NCBI RefSeq assembly: GCF_021021475.1
Contig: NZ_JAINWL010000001.1
Span: forward strand, 372,001 to 436,000
Direction of reading: 5' to 3'
Origin: Citromicrobium bathyomarinum
GTDB taxonomy: Bacteria > Pseudomonadota > Alphaproteobacteria > Sphingomonadales > Sphingomonadaceae
DNA length: 64,000 bases
Each line of letters begins with the position of its first letter. The first letter of the stretch is position 1. Below the pieces are notes generated by a model. It was given only the letters and a program-made list of their open reading frames with translations, searched no databases and was not told where the DNA came from. Shown here piece after piece: positions 1 to 8,557 of the stretch. Both the position numbers and the translations under genes were made by a program.

Positions 1-1384
1 CGAGGCGCGAGCTGCGGATATAGGTGCCGAAGGTTTGCAACGACAGATTGTCGGTCAGGTCGAAGTCGAACCCGGCGGAAACCCGCCACGCATCGTTGAT
101 CGCCTGCCCCCGCCCGGCTCCGCGCTCGTCGAGCGGATTTCCGCCCAGCGCAAAGGGCCGGAACAATACGATGGACGCAAGCACCGGGGTGAACAGGCGC
201 GGCGGGGTGCCCGGCGCGAAGGTCTGTTCAAGAAAGGCCGCATAGCCCGGGTTGCTGGCGGGCACGGTGAACGCGCTCGCGCTGCCCGGGCCGTTGGGGC
301 CCTGGGTGATCGGATAGCTCGGCGAATAGCCAAGTTCCTTCAGCTCGGTATGCGAATAGAGCGCTTCGGCGGTGAAACGGACCGTGTCGGACAGGTCGAC
401 CAGCAGCTGGCCATAGAACTGATAGCGGTCTTCTTCCTCGATCAGGTTGACGAAGGGGATGTAGCTGTAGCGGCAGACCGGGAGCGGCGCGCCGACCGCG
501 CGGGGGAACGCACCTTCGATTCCGCCCAGCGATTCACACGCATCCACGCGATTGCCGTCGACCGCGAGGCCCAGCGAAGTCACCCCGCGTCCGGGGATGA
601 ACCCGAGCGGTGCATAGAGGCCCGGATTGCTGAGGAAGGAATAGCCGGTGGGATTGTCCGCGTAGGGCACCTGGGTGAAATCGCGTGCGGTCGTGGGCAG
701 TTCGGATCTGTGCTGCCAACCGGCCCCGATCATCAGATTGGCCGCGCCCAGATCGAACCCGGCGAGCGCGCTGAGGCGATAATTATTGTCCGACCCGTCG
801 ACGAATTCGTAATCGCCGGCCAGCTCGACGCCGGTGAAATCGCGCCGGGTGACGAAGTTGGCGACGCCTGCGATGGCATCCGAGCCATAGGTGGAGGCGG
901 CACCATCCTTGAGCACCTCGATCCGGTCCAGCGCGAACAGCGGGATCAGGTTGGTGTCCGCCGCGCCGTCGCCCGGCTCGGTTGCGAAGCGGCGGTTGTT
1001 GAACAGCACCAGCGTCCGCTCGCGCCCCAGGCTGCGCAGGTTGATCGAGCCGACGCCCTGGCTGCCGCCCGCGCCGTACTGGTTGGAATCGCCGAGCACC
1101 GGGCCGACCGAGGGGAGGCTCTTGATGAACTCCAGCGGGCTGTCGATCCCGCGCGCTTCCAGCTCCGCCTGACCGAACACATCGACCGGCTGCGCGCCGT
1201 CTTCGCGCTGGCCCTTGATGTAGGATCCGGTGACCACGATCGTCACATCGGGTTCGGACTCGATCTGCTCGGCAAGCTCGGGCTGGTTCTGCGCGTCGCT
1301 GTCCGGGGTGGTCTGCGCCATTGCCGCAGGCGCGAACGCCAGGGCGCACGCGGTCCCCACCATGAAGTGCGATTTACCAATCAT
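1..1384 (-). CDS. TonB-dependent receptor (3' part cut by window edge)
   Basis: Outer-membrane active-transport channel powered by TonB; the substrate is unknown. About 461 N-terminal residues are visible. A signal peptide ends near AFAPAAMAQ, followed by a plug domain with VTGSYI, then a sequence of the type SLPSVGPVLGDSNQYGAGG, then LRSLGRERTLVLFNNRR and VLKDGAASTYGSDAIAGVAN, which are hallmark plug motifs; the first barrel strands follow. The gene runs off the left edge, so the C-terminal barrel is missing here. The start at 1384 has a good ribosome binding site (GGGGAGAGAG). It lies 48 bases downstream of a secreted carboxylesterase on the same strand, so the receptor probably imports the esterase product or a related substrate. 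Family assignment is secure; substrate is inference. Confidence 0.93.
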   Translation of the reverse strand, partial: MIGKSHFMVGTACALAFAPAAMAQTTPDSDAQNQPELAEQIESEPDVTIVVTGSYIKGQREDGAQPVDVFGQAELEARGIDSPLEFIKSLPSVGPVLGDSNQYGAGGSQGVGSINLRSLGRERTLVLFNNRRFATEPGDGAADTNLIPLFALDRIEVLKDGAASTYGSDAIAGVANFVTRRDFTGVELAGDYEFVDGSDNNYRLSALAGFDLGAANLMIGAGWQHRSELPTTARDFTQVPYADNPTGYSFLSNPGLYAPLGFIPGRGVTSLGLAVDGNRVDACESLGGIEGAFPRAVGAPLPVCRYSYIPFVNLIEEEDRYQFYGQLLVDLSDTVRFTAEALYSHTELKELGYSPSYPITQGPNGPGSASAFTVPASNPGYAAFLEQTFAPGTPPRLFTPVLASIVLFRPFALGGNPLDERGAGRGQAINDAWRVSAGFDFDLTDNLSLQTFGTYIRSSRL

Positions 1385-1401
1385 TTCTCTCTCCCCAACA
1401 T

Positions 1402-1421
1402 CGCCGTTTTCCGGCGTTTTT
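1402..1421 (+). terminator. Short hairpin with T-run in esterase-receptor gap
   Basis: CGCCG and CGGCG arms (1402-1406, 1412-1416) with a five-base loop are followed by five T on the + strand. No + gene ends here. On the - strand it sits between the esterase stop and the receptor ribosome binding site without a U-run, so it may instead be an intercistronic stem that adjusts receptor expression. Confidence 0.3.
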
Positions 1422-1432
1422 ATTCGGTCGGA

Positions 1433-2851
1433 CTATTCGTCCTTTTTGGTGGCATCCTCCTCGGGGCCGTCCGGCAGCGCGTCCGCCGGGGCCATCCGCA
1501 GACCTGCGGTTTCGATCAGCGCCGCCGAGCCACCCGGCTGATAGGCCTGCCATGTGAAGCCGTCGGCGCATGCGAAGTCTTTCGCGCCGGGCGCCATCTT
1601 CACGAAGGCGACCCAGCAGCCGTTGACCGTGTCGGCCAGCGCACGGTCGGCGGCGTCGGCGCGCTCCCCGCCCCAGCTCGACCGGTCGATCGAATCGAAA
1701 GTGAACATCAGTTCGGCCGAGTGGATCGGCCCTTCGCCCCATTCGCTCGCGCGGAAGGCGGGCGTGTGGTCGAAGCGGTAGAGGAAGGCCGGTGCGCCGG
1801 TGTCGCCCGCCAGCGCGGCGAGCGTGCGCGCGGCGGCAAAGCCCTTCTCGCCCCTGTTGGTGCCGACCAGTACCGGCACGTCGGTTTCCTTGCCCGCCCG
1901 CAGTGCGGCGATGGTCGATGTCGGCTTGAAAGCCGGGTCCGGCGTGAAGAAGAAGCCCGCGCGCAGCGGCTCCGAAGCGGCGAAGGTCTGCGCGGAAATG
2001 CTGCGTAACTCGTCCGCTGTCACGTCCGGGCCGATGCCGATCGTCTCCAGCGCCTCGATCGCCATGCGCTCAGCATCCGCCTCCGGGCGGTCCGGCAGCA
2101 GCAGGCTGCCCGACTGCACGATGGCCTTGTCGAACAGACCCTTTGCCGAAGGCAGCGACAGCAGGTTGACGACGATCCCGCCCCCGGCCGACTGGCCCGC
2201 GACGGTCACCTGTTCGGCATCGCCGCCAAAGGCCGCGATATTGCCCCGCACCCATTCGAGCACGGCGACCGCATCCTGCAGCGCGTAATTGCCCTGCGGC
2301 TCATCCGGGTGCTGCGCATCGAGCGCGGGATGGACGAAGTTCGCCAGCGCCCCCAGCCGGTAATTGACACTGACCGTGATGACGCCCTGCTGCGCGTTGG
2401 CCGTCCCGTCGTAAGAGCCGAGACTGCCCGCGCCGAGGAAGAACGCACCGCCGTGGAACCAGACCAGCACGGGCGCGCCCTGCGCATTCTCCGGTGCGGT
2501 AATGGTGAGGTAGAGGCAGTCTTCCGACTGGGCCCCGTTCACCCCGCCGAAATTCGCGACCGTGGTGTCGGTATCGACCGGCTGGGCGCAGGGCGGTTCG
2601 TGAGCGGTCGCTGCGCGAACACCCGCCCACGGCTCCACCGGCTGCGGAGCGCGCCAGCGATTTTCGCCTGTCGGGGCAGCGGCATAGGGCACGCCTCGAA
2701 AAACCTGTACGCCGTTTTCGCGCGATCCCATGAGGGTGCCCGCGTCGGCATCGACCTCCACACCGTCAATCGGGTCTGGCATTTGAGCGCCAAGAGCCTG
2801 CGGAACCAGGCCGGTGGCAACAACGGCCAAAGCCGCCAAAAACCGCGCCAT
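1433..2851 (-). CDS. Secreted type-B carboxylesterase (first of three)
   Basis: Alpha/beta-hydrolase of the carboxylesterase/cholinesterase family, hydrolysing carboxylic esters outside the cytoplasm. The protein has 472 residues from the chosen ATG at 2851, which opens a classic signal peptide (MARFLAALAVVATG...ALGAQ) and has a strong ribosome binding site (GGAGGGGAGA). An in-frame start 60 bases upstream lacks both. Family landmarks are VFRGVPYA, the oxyanion HGGAFF, the nucleophile in GQSAGG and the late His in EGPIHSAELMF. It is followed by the TonB receptor gene on the same strand, suggesting coupled hydrolysis and uptake. Two more esterases of the same family lie within 12 kb, with clearly different sequences. 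Substrate unknown. Confidence 0.93.
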   Translation of the reverse strand: MARFLAALAVVATGLVPQALGAQMPDPIDGVEVDADAGTLMGSRENGVQVFRGVPYAAAPTGENRWRAPQPVEPWAGVRAATAHEPPCAQPVDTDTTVANFGGVNGAQSEDCLYLTITAPENAQGAPVLVWFHGGAFFLGAGSLGSYDGTANAQQGVITVSVNYRLGALANFVHPALDAQHPDEPQGNYALQDAVAVLEWVRGNIAAFGGDAEQVTVAGQSAGGGIVVNLLSLPSAKGLFDKAIVQSGSLLLPDRPEADAERMAIEALETIGIGPDVTADELRSISAQTFAASEPLRAGFFFTPDPAFKPTSTIAALRAGKETDVPVLVGTNRGEKGFAAARTLAALAGDTGAPAFLYRFDHTPAFRASEWGEGPIHSAELMFTFDSIDRSSWGGERADAADRALADTVNGCWVAFVKMAPGAKDFACADGFTWQAYQPGGSAALIETAGLRMAPADALPDGPEEDATKKDE

Positions 2852-2890
2852 TCTCCCCTCCACATCCTTATTTCCAGCTGTCATAGCGCA

Positions 2891-2909
2891 CCGTTTACAA
2901 TCTAACAAC
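2891..2909 (-). promoter_or_regulatory. Candidate locus operator, copy A
   Basis: Read on the esterase strand it is GTTGTTAGATTGTAAACGG, ending 39 bases before the esterase start. It matches 15 of 19 positions of a site at 7560-7578 and shares the TTG...TGTCA-like layout with sites at 4716-4734 and 11976-11994. Found by eye; possibly bound by one of the two TetR proteins of the locus. Confidence 0.35.
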
Positions 2910-3111
2910 AAGCATATTTGAATATCGGGTACGATATCGAGACGGATTTTTTACAAGCCTGCACACACTTTGACGCCCACCCGCGGCGTGCGCGTGCAGC
3001 GGAGCAACCGGGGCGCTGTCCTACAGCTCGCCATTCGCGCTAGGACGGGTGCACCGGATGGCCCCGGGATCGGGTTCGAAAGGCGCGGCCCGGGAAGGGG
3101 ACGTTTTCTCG

Positions 3112-3141
3112 CCCTGGACAGTGTGTCAGGTGTGTCAGGCT
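3112..3141 (+). repeat. 30-bp dispersed repeat, copy 1
   Basis: Starts with CCCTGGACAGTGTGTCAGG and is identical over 30 bases to the reverse complement of 13609-13638. The bases just before it (a TTTTCTC stretch) are also similar in both copies. The core is itself a near-direct repeat of GTGTGTCAGG. The two copies face each other across the esterase locus. Confidence 0.8.
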
Positions 3142-3206
3142 GGCGATCGGCGCGCAGCGCTCCTGCGGCTGGACACACCGGTGATGAAGGGAATATCCAA
3201 GCGAGG

Positions 3207-4055
3207 ATGGAACTGACCCGCGCCGAGCTGTTCGAACGAATCTGGTCCGAGCCGATGGGCGCGGTCGCCGGCCGCTATGGCCTGACCGGCAATGGCCTCG
3301 CCAAGATCTGCGACCGGCTCGACATTCCGCGCCCGCCGCGATCGCACTGGACCCGCAGCGCGTCGGCCCGCGACCCGCGCCCCGACCTGCCCCCCGCCCC
3401 GATCGGCCTGAGCGAGACCTTCGCCCTCGGCCAACGGCAGCCGCGCAAGTCGCCCGGCACCCGAACGCGCATGTCGGCCGAGGAGCGGCGGCAGCACCTG
3501 ATGGACACTGCGAGCGAGCTGGCGCTCAAGGAAGGGCTGTCGGCGGTGACGATCCGCGAGGTCGCGCGGCTTGCCGGGATCAGCGAGACCCAGGTTCACA
3601 ACTGCTTCGGCGGACGGACCGAGCTGCTGCTGGCGCTCGCGCGGCGTGAGATCGCGACCCAGGAAACCCAGCGGCGCAAGCGGATCGCGCGCGGCACGAA
3701 CCATCAGACCCGCGTTATGCTCTCGACCATCGGCTATCTGCACGAAGCTGCGCAGCGCGGCCCCTTGCTGCAAATGCTGCTGCGCACGCCCGAGGTCCGC
3801 GACGCGCTGAAGCCCGAATGGGTGGCGCAAAGCAATGCGGCGCGCGCGCCGATCCTCCAGCAGCTTGTCGGAAAGGGCAAGATGGACCTGCAGAGCGCAC
3901 GCGCATCGACCGCCGCACTGGCTGCGGTCAGTCTGAAAGCGGGCGGTATCGTCGCCAGCAGGCGCGCGCCCTTCGCGATGGTCGAGGAAATCTGCCTCAC
4001 CGTGATAATGGCCGGGGTCCACAGCGGCGACACCCTCGCCGCGGAAGCCGGTTAA
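3207..4055 (+). CDS. TetR-family regulator with extra N-terminal domain
   Basis: DNA-binding transcription factor of 282 residues. The TetR helix-turn-helix lies near residues 90-150 (ELALKEGLSAVTIREVARLAG, then an NCFGGRTELLLAL segment), followed by a helical ligand-binding region. Unusually, it begins with an about 50-residue unit (LTRAELFERIWSEPM..., GLAKICDRLDIPRPPRSHW) resembling a small helix-turn-helix-like domain found at the start of various uncharacterised proteobacterial proteins. The ATG at 3207 starts exactly at that unit and follows AGCGAGG. It converges on a second TetR gene, with which it shares a 4-base overlap of stop codons. It is a plausible local repressor of the esterase locus; the effector is unknown. 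Confidence 0.85.
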   Translation: MELTRAELFERIWSEPMGAVAGRYGLTGNGLAKICDRLDIPRPPRSHWTRSASARDPRPDLPPAPIGLSETFALGQRQPRKSPGTRTRMSAEERRQHLMDTASELALKEGLSAVTIREVARLAGISETQVHNCFGGRTELLLALARREIATQETQRRKRIARGTNHQTRVMLSTIGYLHEAAQRGPLLQMLLRTPEVRDALKPEWVAQSNAARAPILQQLVGKGKMDLQSARASTAALAAVSLKAGGIVASRRAPFAMVEEICLTVIMAGVHSGDTLAAEAG

Positions 4056-4645
4056 GTCGTCGGGGCGACAGCGAACCCGTCTACCGAGGCGGTGACCAGC
4101 CGGCGGCAGGTCGCATGCGCGGTCTCGCGATCGATCTCGCCACCGCGCACCAGACGCGCCAGTGCCTCGGGTATCCCGGCGGTGAGTTCGAGCAGGACGA
4201 ATGCCTCGCGCGGCGCGAGGCTGAGCGCACGGCGCGTATCCTCGGCAACGCGCCGCAGCAGGCGGCGAAACTGCCGCTGGCTCTCCGCGCCGAGCGGACT
4301 GTCCTGATGCCGTTCGCGCAGGATCAGCTGCAGGATCGGCCCGCTCTCGATCAGGTAGTCGAGATAGGCAGCATAGGCCGCGCTGGCACGCTCACGATAG
4401 CCCGCCTCCCCGGAAGCCAGCTCGGGCAGGATACGCGCGGCCAGCCGGTCCAGATGCTGAAGGAACAGCGCGTCGATGATCGCGGGAACACCGTCGAAAT
4501 AGACGTAGAGGAGGCTGCGGCTGACCCCAACCCGGTCGGCCACCTCGCCGAGCGAAATGTTGAGTGTCCGGCCTTCGCGGATCAGCGTCTGCGCTGCGTC
4601 GAGCAGCTGCTGCTCGCGATCACCCTCTGCCGGCATGGCTTCCAT
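4052..4645 (-). CDS. TetR-family transcriptional regulator
   Basis: TetR repressor of 197 residues. The N-terminal HTH lies near residues 8-55 (LLDAAQTLIREGRTLNISL, then GEVADRVGVSRSLLYVYFDG), followed by an all-helical ligand-binding domain. The start at 4645 (MEAMPAEG) is chosen because longer in-frame extensions run into the divergent MmgE/PrpD promoter region and lack family similarity. It is divergent from the MmgE/PrpD gene (147-base gap holding motif copy C), which makes that gene the likeliest target. Its stop overlaps that of the opposing TetR gene in the sequence TTAA. Confidence 0.88.
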   Translation of the reverse strand: MEAMPAEGDREQQLLDAAQTLIREGRTLNISLGEVADRVGVSRSLLYVYFDGVPAIIDALFLQHLDRLAARILPELASGEAGYRERASAAYAAYLDYLIESGPILQLILRERHQDSPLGAESQRQFRRLLRRVAEDTRRALSLAPREAFVLLELTAGIPEALARLVRGGEIDRETAHATCRRLVTASVDGFAVAPTT

Positions 4646-4715
4646 GCCCCCGCTGTGCCGCGCACTCACGAAATTGGCAAGGTCGCCACCCGCACTCTCC
4701 CACGCTTTATCACTA

Positions 4716-4734
4716 TTGGTTTGACTGTCAGAGG
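4716..4734 (+). promoter_or_regulatory. Candidate locus operator, copy C
   Basis: TTGGTTTGACTGTCAGAGG, 58 bases before the MmgE/PrpD start and inside the divergent TetR-MmgE gap. It matches 14 of 19 positions of 11976-11994. Regulatory role is inferred only from position and recurrence. Confidence 0.35.
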
Positions 4735-4792
4735 CCGTCTCGGCACCCTGAACGCCATGAGAGGGAGAACCGGGGTGAGCGAGGGCAGGGGC

Positions 4793-6280
4793 ATGACACG
4801 GCGCGGGCTTATGAAGGCGGGATCGGCGGCGGGTGCGCTGGCAGTTACGGCCCCGGCGCTGGCCGCTCGCCAGGCGACCGCCGCACCGGTTGCCGAGGCA
4901 TCGGAGTGGCGCGAGATCACCCCCGCTCTGACTGGCTACATCGCCGGAGCGCGGGGACACCGCATACCCGCCGCGATCCGCGAGCGCGCGCGGCTCCACA
5001 TCCTAGATACGCTGGCCGCGATCGTGGCGTGCCAGCCGCTCGAAGCGGCGAAGCTTGGGCGCAGCTATGCCGCCGCCATGTCGCCGGGCGGCCAGAGCCC
5101 GATCATCGCCTCGCGCCAGACCGCCTCGCCCGTCGATGCTGTGTTCGCCTCGGCGATGACGGCACATGCGGCGGAGATCAACGACTTCATCCCCTCGGCC
5201 TATGTCCAGCCCGGCCCGGCCATCGTGCCCGTTGCGCTGGAAGCATCTCGGCTGAACGGCAGGACCGGAGCCGATCTGGTCGGCGCAGTGACGGCGGGCT
5301 ACGAGATTGCGGGCAGGCTCCCCAAAGCGATCGGCACGCGCAATCTCTACCTCGCCGGGCTCGCAAACCACGGCGTTGCCCCCACTTTCGGCGCGGCGGC
5401 GGCAGCGGCAGCGCCGATGGGGCTGTTGCCCGAGCAGGTCGACCACATGCTCGCTTACTGCGCACAGCAGGCATCGGGATCATGGCAATGGCTGCTCGAC
5501 GTGCGGCATGTCGAAAAGGCGTTCGTCTTCGGCGGCATGGGCGCGCGCAACGGAATGCAGGCTGCGCAGATGGCGAAGCTGGGCTTCACCGGCGTGCCCG
5601 CGAGCTTCGACAACGAGAATGCCTGGTTCCGCTGGCGCGCGTTCCAGGGCGAAGGCGCGGACCACGCGTCGCTGGTCGAGGGCCTGCACGAGCATTACGA
5701 ATTGTCGCTCTCAGCGATGAAGCGCTACCCGGTGGGTGGCCCGACACAGCCCGCGGTTCGCGCGCTGCTCGACCTGCGCAAGAGTGTGATGCCCGGCGAG
5801 GTGGAGAGCATCACCGTCGCCATGCCGGGCGAAGCTGCCACGTTCGAGCGCGCCAACATGCCTGCGCTCAACATCCCCTATCTCGCCGCGATCATCATGC
5901 TCGACGGACGGCTCGATTTCGTCTCCGCGCAATCGCTCGAGCGGCAGGAGAGCGACACGACGGCGCAGGCCTTCGCACGCAAGGTCACCGTGGTGCGCGA
6001 CGAGGCGCAGGAGACCGGCGAAGGCGAGGATCGCACCGAAAGCGCGCGGGTCACACTGGTCCGCAAGGACGGGACGCGCGAGGAACGCTACGTGGCCTAC
6101 GTCCCCGGCTTCCCCACCCACCCGCTCTCTAAAGCCGAGGTGGAAGTGAAGGCCCACGAACTGGTCGAGCCGGTGCTGGGCACGAGCAAGGCAGACCGCC
6201 TGGTCGCGCTATGCGACGGACTGGACAGTGCCGAGAGCGTCGATCCGATCATCGAGCTGATGCGCTTCGAGAGCGCCTGA
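4793..6280 (+). CDS. Tat-exported MmgE/PrpD-family protein
   Basis: Member of the MmgE/PrpD family, whose known members include 2-methylcitrate dehydratase and other hydro-lyases or isomerases. The protein has 495 residues. The chosen ATG at 4793 gives an immediate twin-arginine signal (TRRGLMKAG, then ALAVTAPALAARQA) and follows GAGGGCAGGGG; in-frame GTG 4775 and ATG 4757 are alternatives. Family features include the N-terminal helical bundle (HILDTLAAIVAC), HAAEINDF, AGYEIAGRL and GLLPEQVDHMLAYC, and the C-terminal KRYPVGGPTQPA. Tat export is unusual, because most family members are cytoplasmic, and suggests action on a periplasmic substrate. It is probably controlled by the divergent TetR. 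The reaction is not predictable from sequence. Confidence 0.88.
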   Translation: MTRRGLMKAGSAAGALAVTAPALAARQATAAPVAEASEWREITPALTGYIAGARGHRIPAAIRERARLHILDTLAAIVACQPLEAAKLGRSYAAAMSPGGQSPIIASRQTASPVDAVFASAMTAHAAEINDFIPSAYVQPGPAIVPVALEASRLNGRTGADLVGAVTAGYEIAGRLPKAIGTRNLYLAGLANHGVAPTFGAAAAAAAPMGLLPEQVDHMLAYCAQQASGSWQWLLDVRHVEKAFVFGGMGARNGMQAAQMAKLGFTGVPASFDNENAWFRWRAFQGEGADHASLVEGLHEHYELSLSAMKRYPVGGPTQPAVRALLDLRKSVMPGEVESITVAMPGEAATFERANMPALNIPYLAAIIMLDGRLDFVSAQSLERQESDTTAQAFARKVTVVRDEAQETGEGEDRTESARVTLVRKDGTREERYVAYVPGFPTHPLSKAEVEVKAHELVEPVLGTSKADRLVALCDGLDSAESVDPIIELMRFESA

Positions 6281-6288
6281 CCACGGAC

Positions 6289-6321
6289 AAAAAAGGGGGA
6301 GCACCGCGCGGATGCTCCCCC
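6289..6321 (-). terminator. Rho-independent terminator of the amidohydrolase gene
   Basis: A nine-base-pair stem (GGGGGAGCA 6295-6303 with TGCTCCCCC 6313-6321) is followed on the - strand by six U. It lies between convergent genes, 20 bases past the amidohydrolase stop, and may also stop MmgE/PrpD transcription. Confidence 0.85.
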
Positions 6322-6340
6322 AGTCGACATGAGAGGAAGC

Positions 6341-7519
6341 TTACTCGGCCGCTTCGGCCAGCGCTTCGCTCTTGCGGTACATCATGTGGTCGTAGTTGGT
6401 GCGGTAGAACATGTCCTTCACCTCCTCGTCGAACCCTTCGAGCGAGGCTTCGAACTTGCCGTAGGGATCCTTCGTGCCTTCGGGGTGCGGATAGTCGCTC
6501 GAGAACAGGTAGAGCTCGGGCGCGGAATCGCGGATCATGTGGCCCACGTCCTCGTTCGGGAACGGCGTGAAGCGGACCGCGCGCTTGAGGTACTCCGAAG
6601 GCATCAGGTCCATGTCCTTCAGGTACTGGTCGGTCTTGTTGAACGAGTACCAGCCGTGGTCGAGCATGCGCAGGAACTCGGGCACCCAGCCCGCCCCACT
6701 TTCGATCACGCCGCCGCGCAGATCGGGGAAGCGCTGGAAGACGCCGTCATAGACCATCGCGGTGAGAAATTCCTGCGGCGCGTACCACAGGCACATGAAG
6801 TCGGGGAAACGCAGGTTCTCGCCCCCGCCGTGCAGATCCGCCGCGCGCTCGCGCCCGTTGTTGCGGAACTTGGTCGGCTGGGTCTTCGTGCCCGGTCCGA
6901 TGTGCAGCATGAAGGGGATCTTGTTGTCCTGCAGGAACTGCCAGAACGGATCGAAATCGGGGTGCCCGGGGCTCTTGTCGCCCGCCGGCCCTGCGCTGAA
7001 CATCACCGCCTTCGCACCGGCGCCGACCGCGCGCTTTGCCTCCGCGAGGCCGCGCTCGGGATCGTCGAGCGGAGTGAACGCGACGCAGTCCATCCGCGGA
7101 TCGACATCGCAGAATTCCTGCTGCGCCTTGTTGAGAGCGGTAGCCGCGGCATAGCGCTGGTCGTCGCTCTCCGCCTTGGTGATCGCGCCTAGCCCGAAGG
7201 TCGGGAAGACCAGCTGGCGCTCGAAGCCGAGCCAGTCGAGCGCTTCGACGCGTTCCTCCTTGTCGAACCCGCCATAGCCGAGCCAGCCTTTGGCACCTTC
7301 AATGGGGTTCTCCAGCGCCTTGGCACGCGCCTCGGGATCGCTTTTCCGCGCTTTGGCCGCGTCGATCATCTTGACGATCCGATCACCGCCCTCGCGCTTC
7401 GAGTACACCTCCGAGTACATCTCCTTATACTCGCCTTCGAGATGGGCGGCGAGCCAGTCCTGCGTTTCCATCGTGTGTGAATCGGCGTCGTTCACGATCC
7501 GGCCCTTGGTATAGGTCAT
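6341..7519 (-). CDS. Amidohydrolase-2 family metal-dependent hydrolase/decarboxylase
   Basis: TIM-barrel amidohydrolase of 392 residues, of the type that hydrolyses or decarboxylates cyclic and aromatic acids. Visible metal-site features are the N-terminal DADSH, the mid-protein His in FMLHIGPG and the C-terminal Asp in LFSSDYPHPEG. No export signal is seen, so it acts in the cytoplasm. The start at 7519 (MTYTKGRIV) has GGGAGAAG seven bases upstream; a longer frame extends into the intergenic motif region and is discarded. It is divergent from the thioesterase gene and ends at a strong terminator. In this locus it is a candidate for the step after ester cleavage and uptake. Confidence 0.9.
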   Translation of the reverse strand: MTYTKGRIVNDADSHTMETQDWLAAHLEGEYKEMYSEVYSKREGGDRIVKMIDAAKARKSDPEARAKALENPIEGAKGWLGYGGFDKEERVEALDWLGFERQLVFPTFGLGAITKAESDDQRYAAATALNKAQQEFCDVDPRMDCVAFTPLDDPERGLAEAKRAVGAGAKAVMFSAGPAGDKSPGHPDFDPFWQFLQDNKIPFMLHIGPGTKTQPTKFRNNGRERAADLHGGGENLRFPDFMCLWYAPQEFLTAMVYDGVFQRFPDLRGGVIESGAGWVPEFLRMLDHGWYSFNKTDQYLKDMDLMPSEYLKRAVRFTPFPNEDVGHMIRDSAPELYLFSSDYPHPEGTKDPYGKFEASLEGFDEEVKDMFYRTNYDHMMYRKSEALAEAAE

Positions 7520-7559
7520 CAGCTTCTCCCTGCGTTGCCCGGCGCACATTGTCACACTA

Positions 7560-7578
7560 GTTGTTATGGTGTCAACGG
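7560..7578 (+). promoter_or_regulatory. Candidate locus operator, copy B, with -35-like element
   Basis: GTTGTTATGGTGTCAACGG in the divergent amidohydrolase-thioesterase gap. It has GTTG and CAAC ends, the most palindromic of the four copies. On the - strand it contains TTGACA, which could serve as the -35 of the amidohydrolase promoter. Confidence 0.4.
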
Positions 7579-7687
7579 TTGTGAATGAAAGCGCCTGCAA
7601 AGCGAAGTTTGGCACATTTCGCCGCAGCGGCTTGCTATCGCGGGCGCGGCTGAATATCCGGTATGGAGAACTTGGGGGAGGCTCAAC

Positions 7688-8557
7688 ATCGTCGATCTTG
7701 TCAAAATCCTTGCGCTCGAAGCGGTCGATACCGCGACCTTCGAAGGGCGCTCCGGCCCGGCCATGGGGCCGCGCCTGTTCGGCGGCCACGCCATTGCGCA
7801 GGCGCTGCTCGCGGCATCGGCGGTGGAGGATGGCGCCCGCCTGCCCCATTCCCTGCATGCCCATTTCCTGAAGGCCGGATCGAGCGCGCATCCCGTGCGC
7901 TACACCGTCACCCAGCTATCTTCCGGACGCAGCTTCGCGGTGCGCCGGGTCGATGGCTTTCAGGACGACCGGCTGATCTTCACCATGACCGTGTCGTTCC
8001 ATGTTGAGGAGGCCGGCTTCGAACACGCCGCCCCAGCCCCCTTCCCGCTGGATATCGACGCCGCACTGGCCGGGCTGCAAGCTTGGCGCGCGGGCAATAC
8101 TCAGGCGGCGAGCGCTCCGATCGTCGAGCGGCTGCAGAAGCGCCCGATCGAGATCGTACCGATCGATCCGGGTCTGCTGTTCGGTTCCGAAGGCCGCGAA
8201 GCGAAGACCGCGGTGTGGATGCGGATGCGCGAGCCGACGGGGGAGGACCCGCTGCTCCAGCGCGCGCTGCTTGGCTATGCGTCGGACATGATGTTCCTGC
8301 GCAATGCGCTGCTGCCACATGGCATCCGGCCGGGGAGCGATCGCGTCCAGGCCGCCTCGCTCGACCATGCGGTGTGGTTTCATGAGACGCCCGATTTCGA
8401 CAAGTGGCATCTGTTCGCGACCGAGAGCCCGTGGGCAGGCCACGCACGGGGCCTCAATCGCGGGCATTTCTACGATCTGGATGGCCGGATGGTTGCCACC
8501 GTCGCGCAGGAGAGCCTGATGCGACCCAGAAGTGATGCACGAAAGGACTCTCAATGA
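7688..8557 (+). CDS. tesB: Acyl-CoA thioesterase II (TesB family), non-canonical start
   Basis: Double-hotdog thioesterase that releases free acids from acyl-CoA. Family motifs are GPRLFGGHAIAQALLA, SLHAHFLKAG, YASDMMFL (catalytic Asp), SLDHAVWFHE and VAQESLMR (catalytic Gln). The first canonical start is ATG 7763, but residues homologous to the TesB N-terminus (IVDLVKILALEAVDTATFE) are encoded upstream in the same frame. They begin with ATC at 7688, six bases after the strong ribosome binding site GGGGGAGG, and this gives 289 residues, the usual TesB length. No ATG, GTG or TTG exists in frame between the upstream stop and 7763. Either ATC is used or the start has been mutated. The 3' end overlaps the VOC gene by ATGA. 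Confidence 0.85.
   Translation: MVDLVKILALEAVDTATFEGRSGPAMGPRLFGGHAIAQALLAASAVEDGARLPHSLHAHFLKAGSSAHPVRYTVTQLSSGRSFAVRRVDGFQDDRLIFTMTVSFHVEEAGFEHAAPAPFPLDIDAALAGLQAWRAGNTQAASAPIVERLQKRPIEIVPIDPGLLFGSEGREAKTAVWMRMREPTGEDPLLQRALLGYASDMMFLRNALLPHGIRPGSDRVQAASLDHAVWFHETPDFDKWHLFATESPWAGHARGLNRGHFYDLDGRMVATVAQESLMRPRSDARKDSQ

Larger units (their letters stand above)
2852..3206. other. Divergent intergenic region, 355 bp
   Basis: No gene is supported here. It separates the esterase-receptor unit from the first TetR gene. It contains the AT-richer stretch around 2880-2945, a copy of the locus motif at 2891-2909 and one copy of the 30-bp repeat at 3112-3141. An open frame continues upstream from the TetR gene to 2970 but includes the repeat and has no family similarity, so it is not taken as coding. 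Confidence 0.6.

Noticed and set aside
2970-3206. N-terminal extension of the first TetR frame
   Set aside because: It contains the 30-bp repeat copy and no similarity; the domain starts exactly at ATG 3207.
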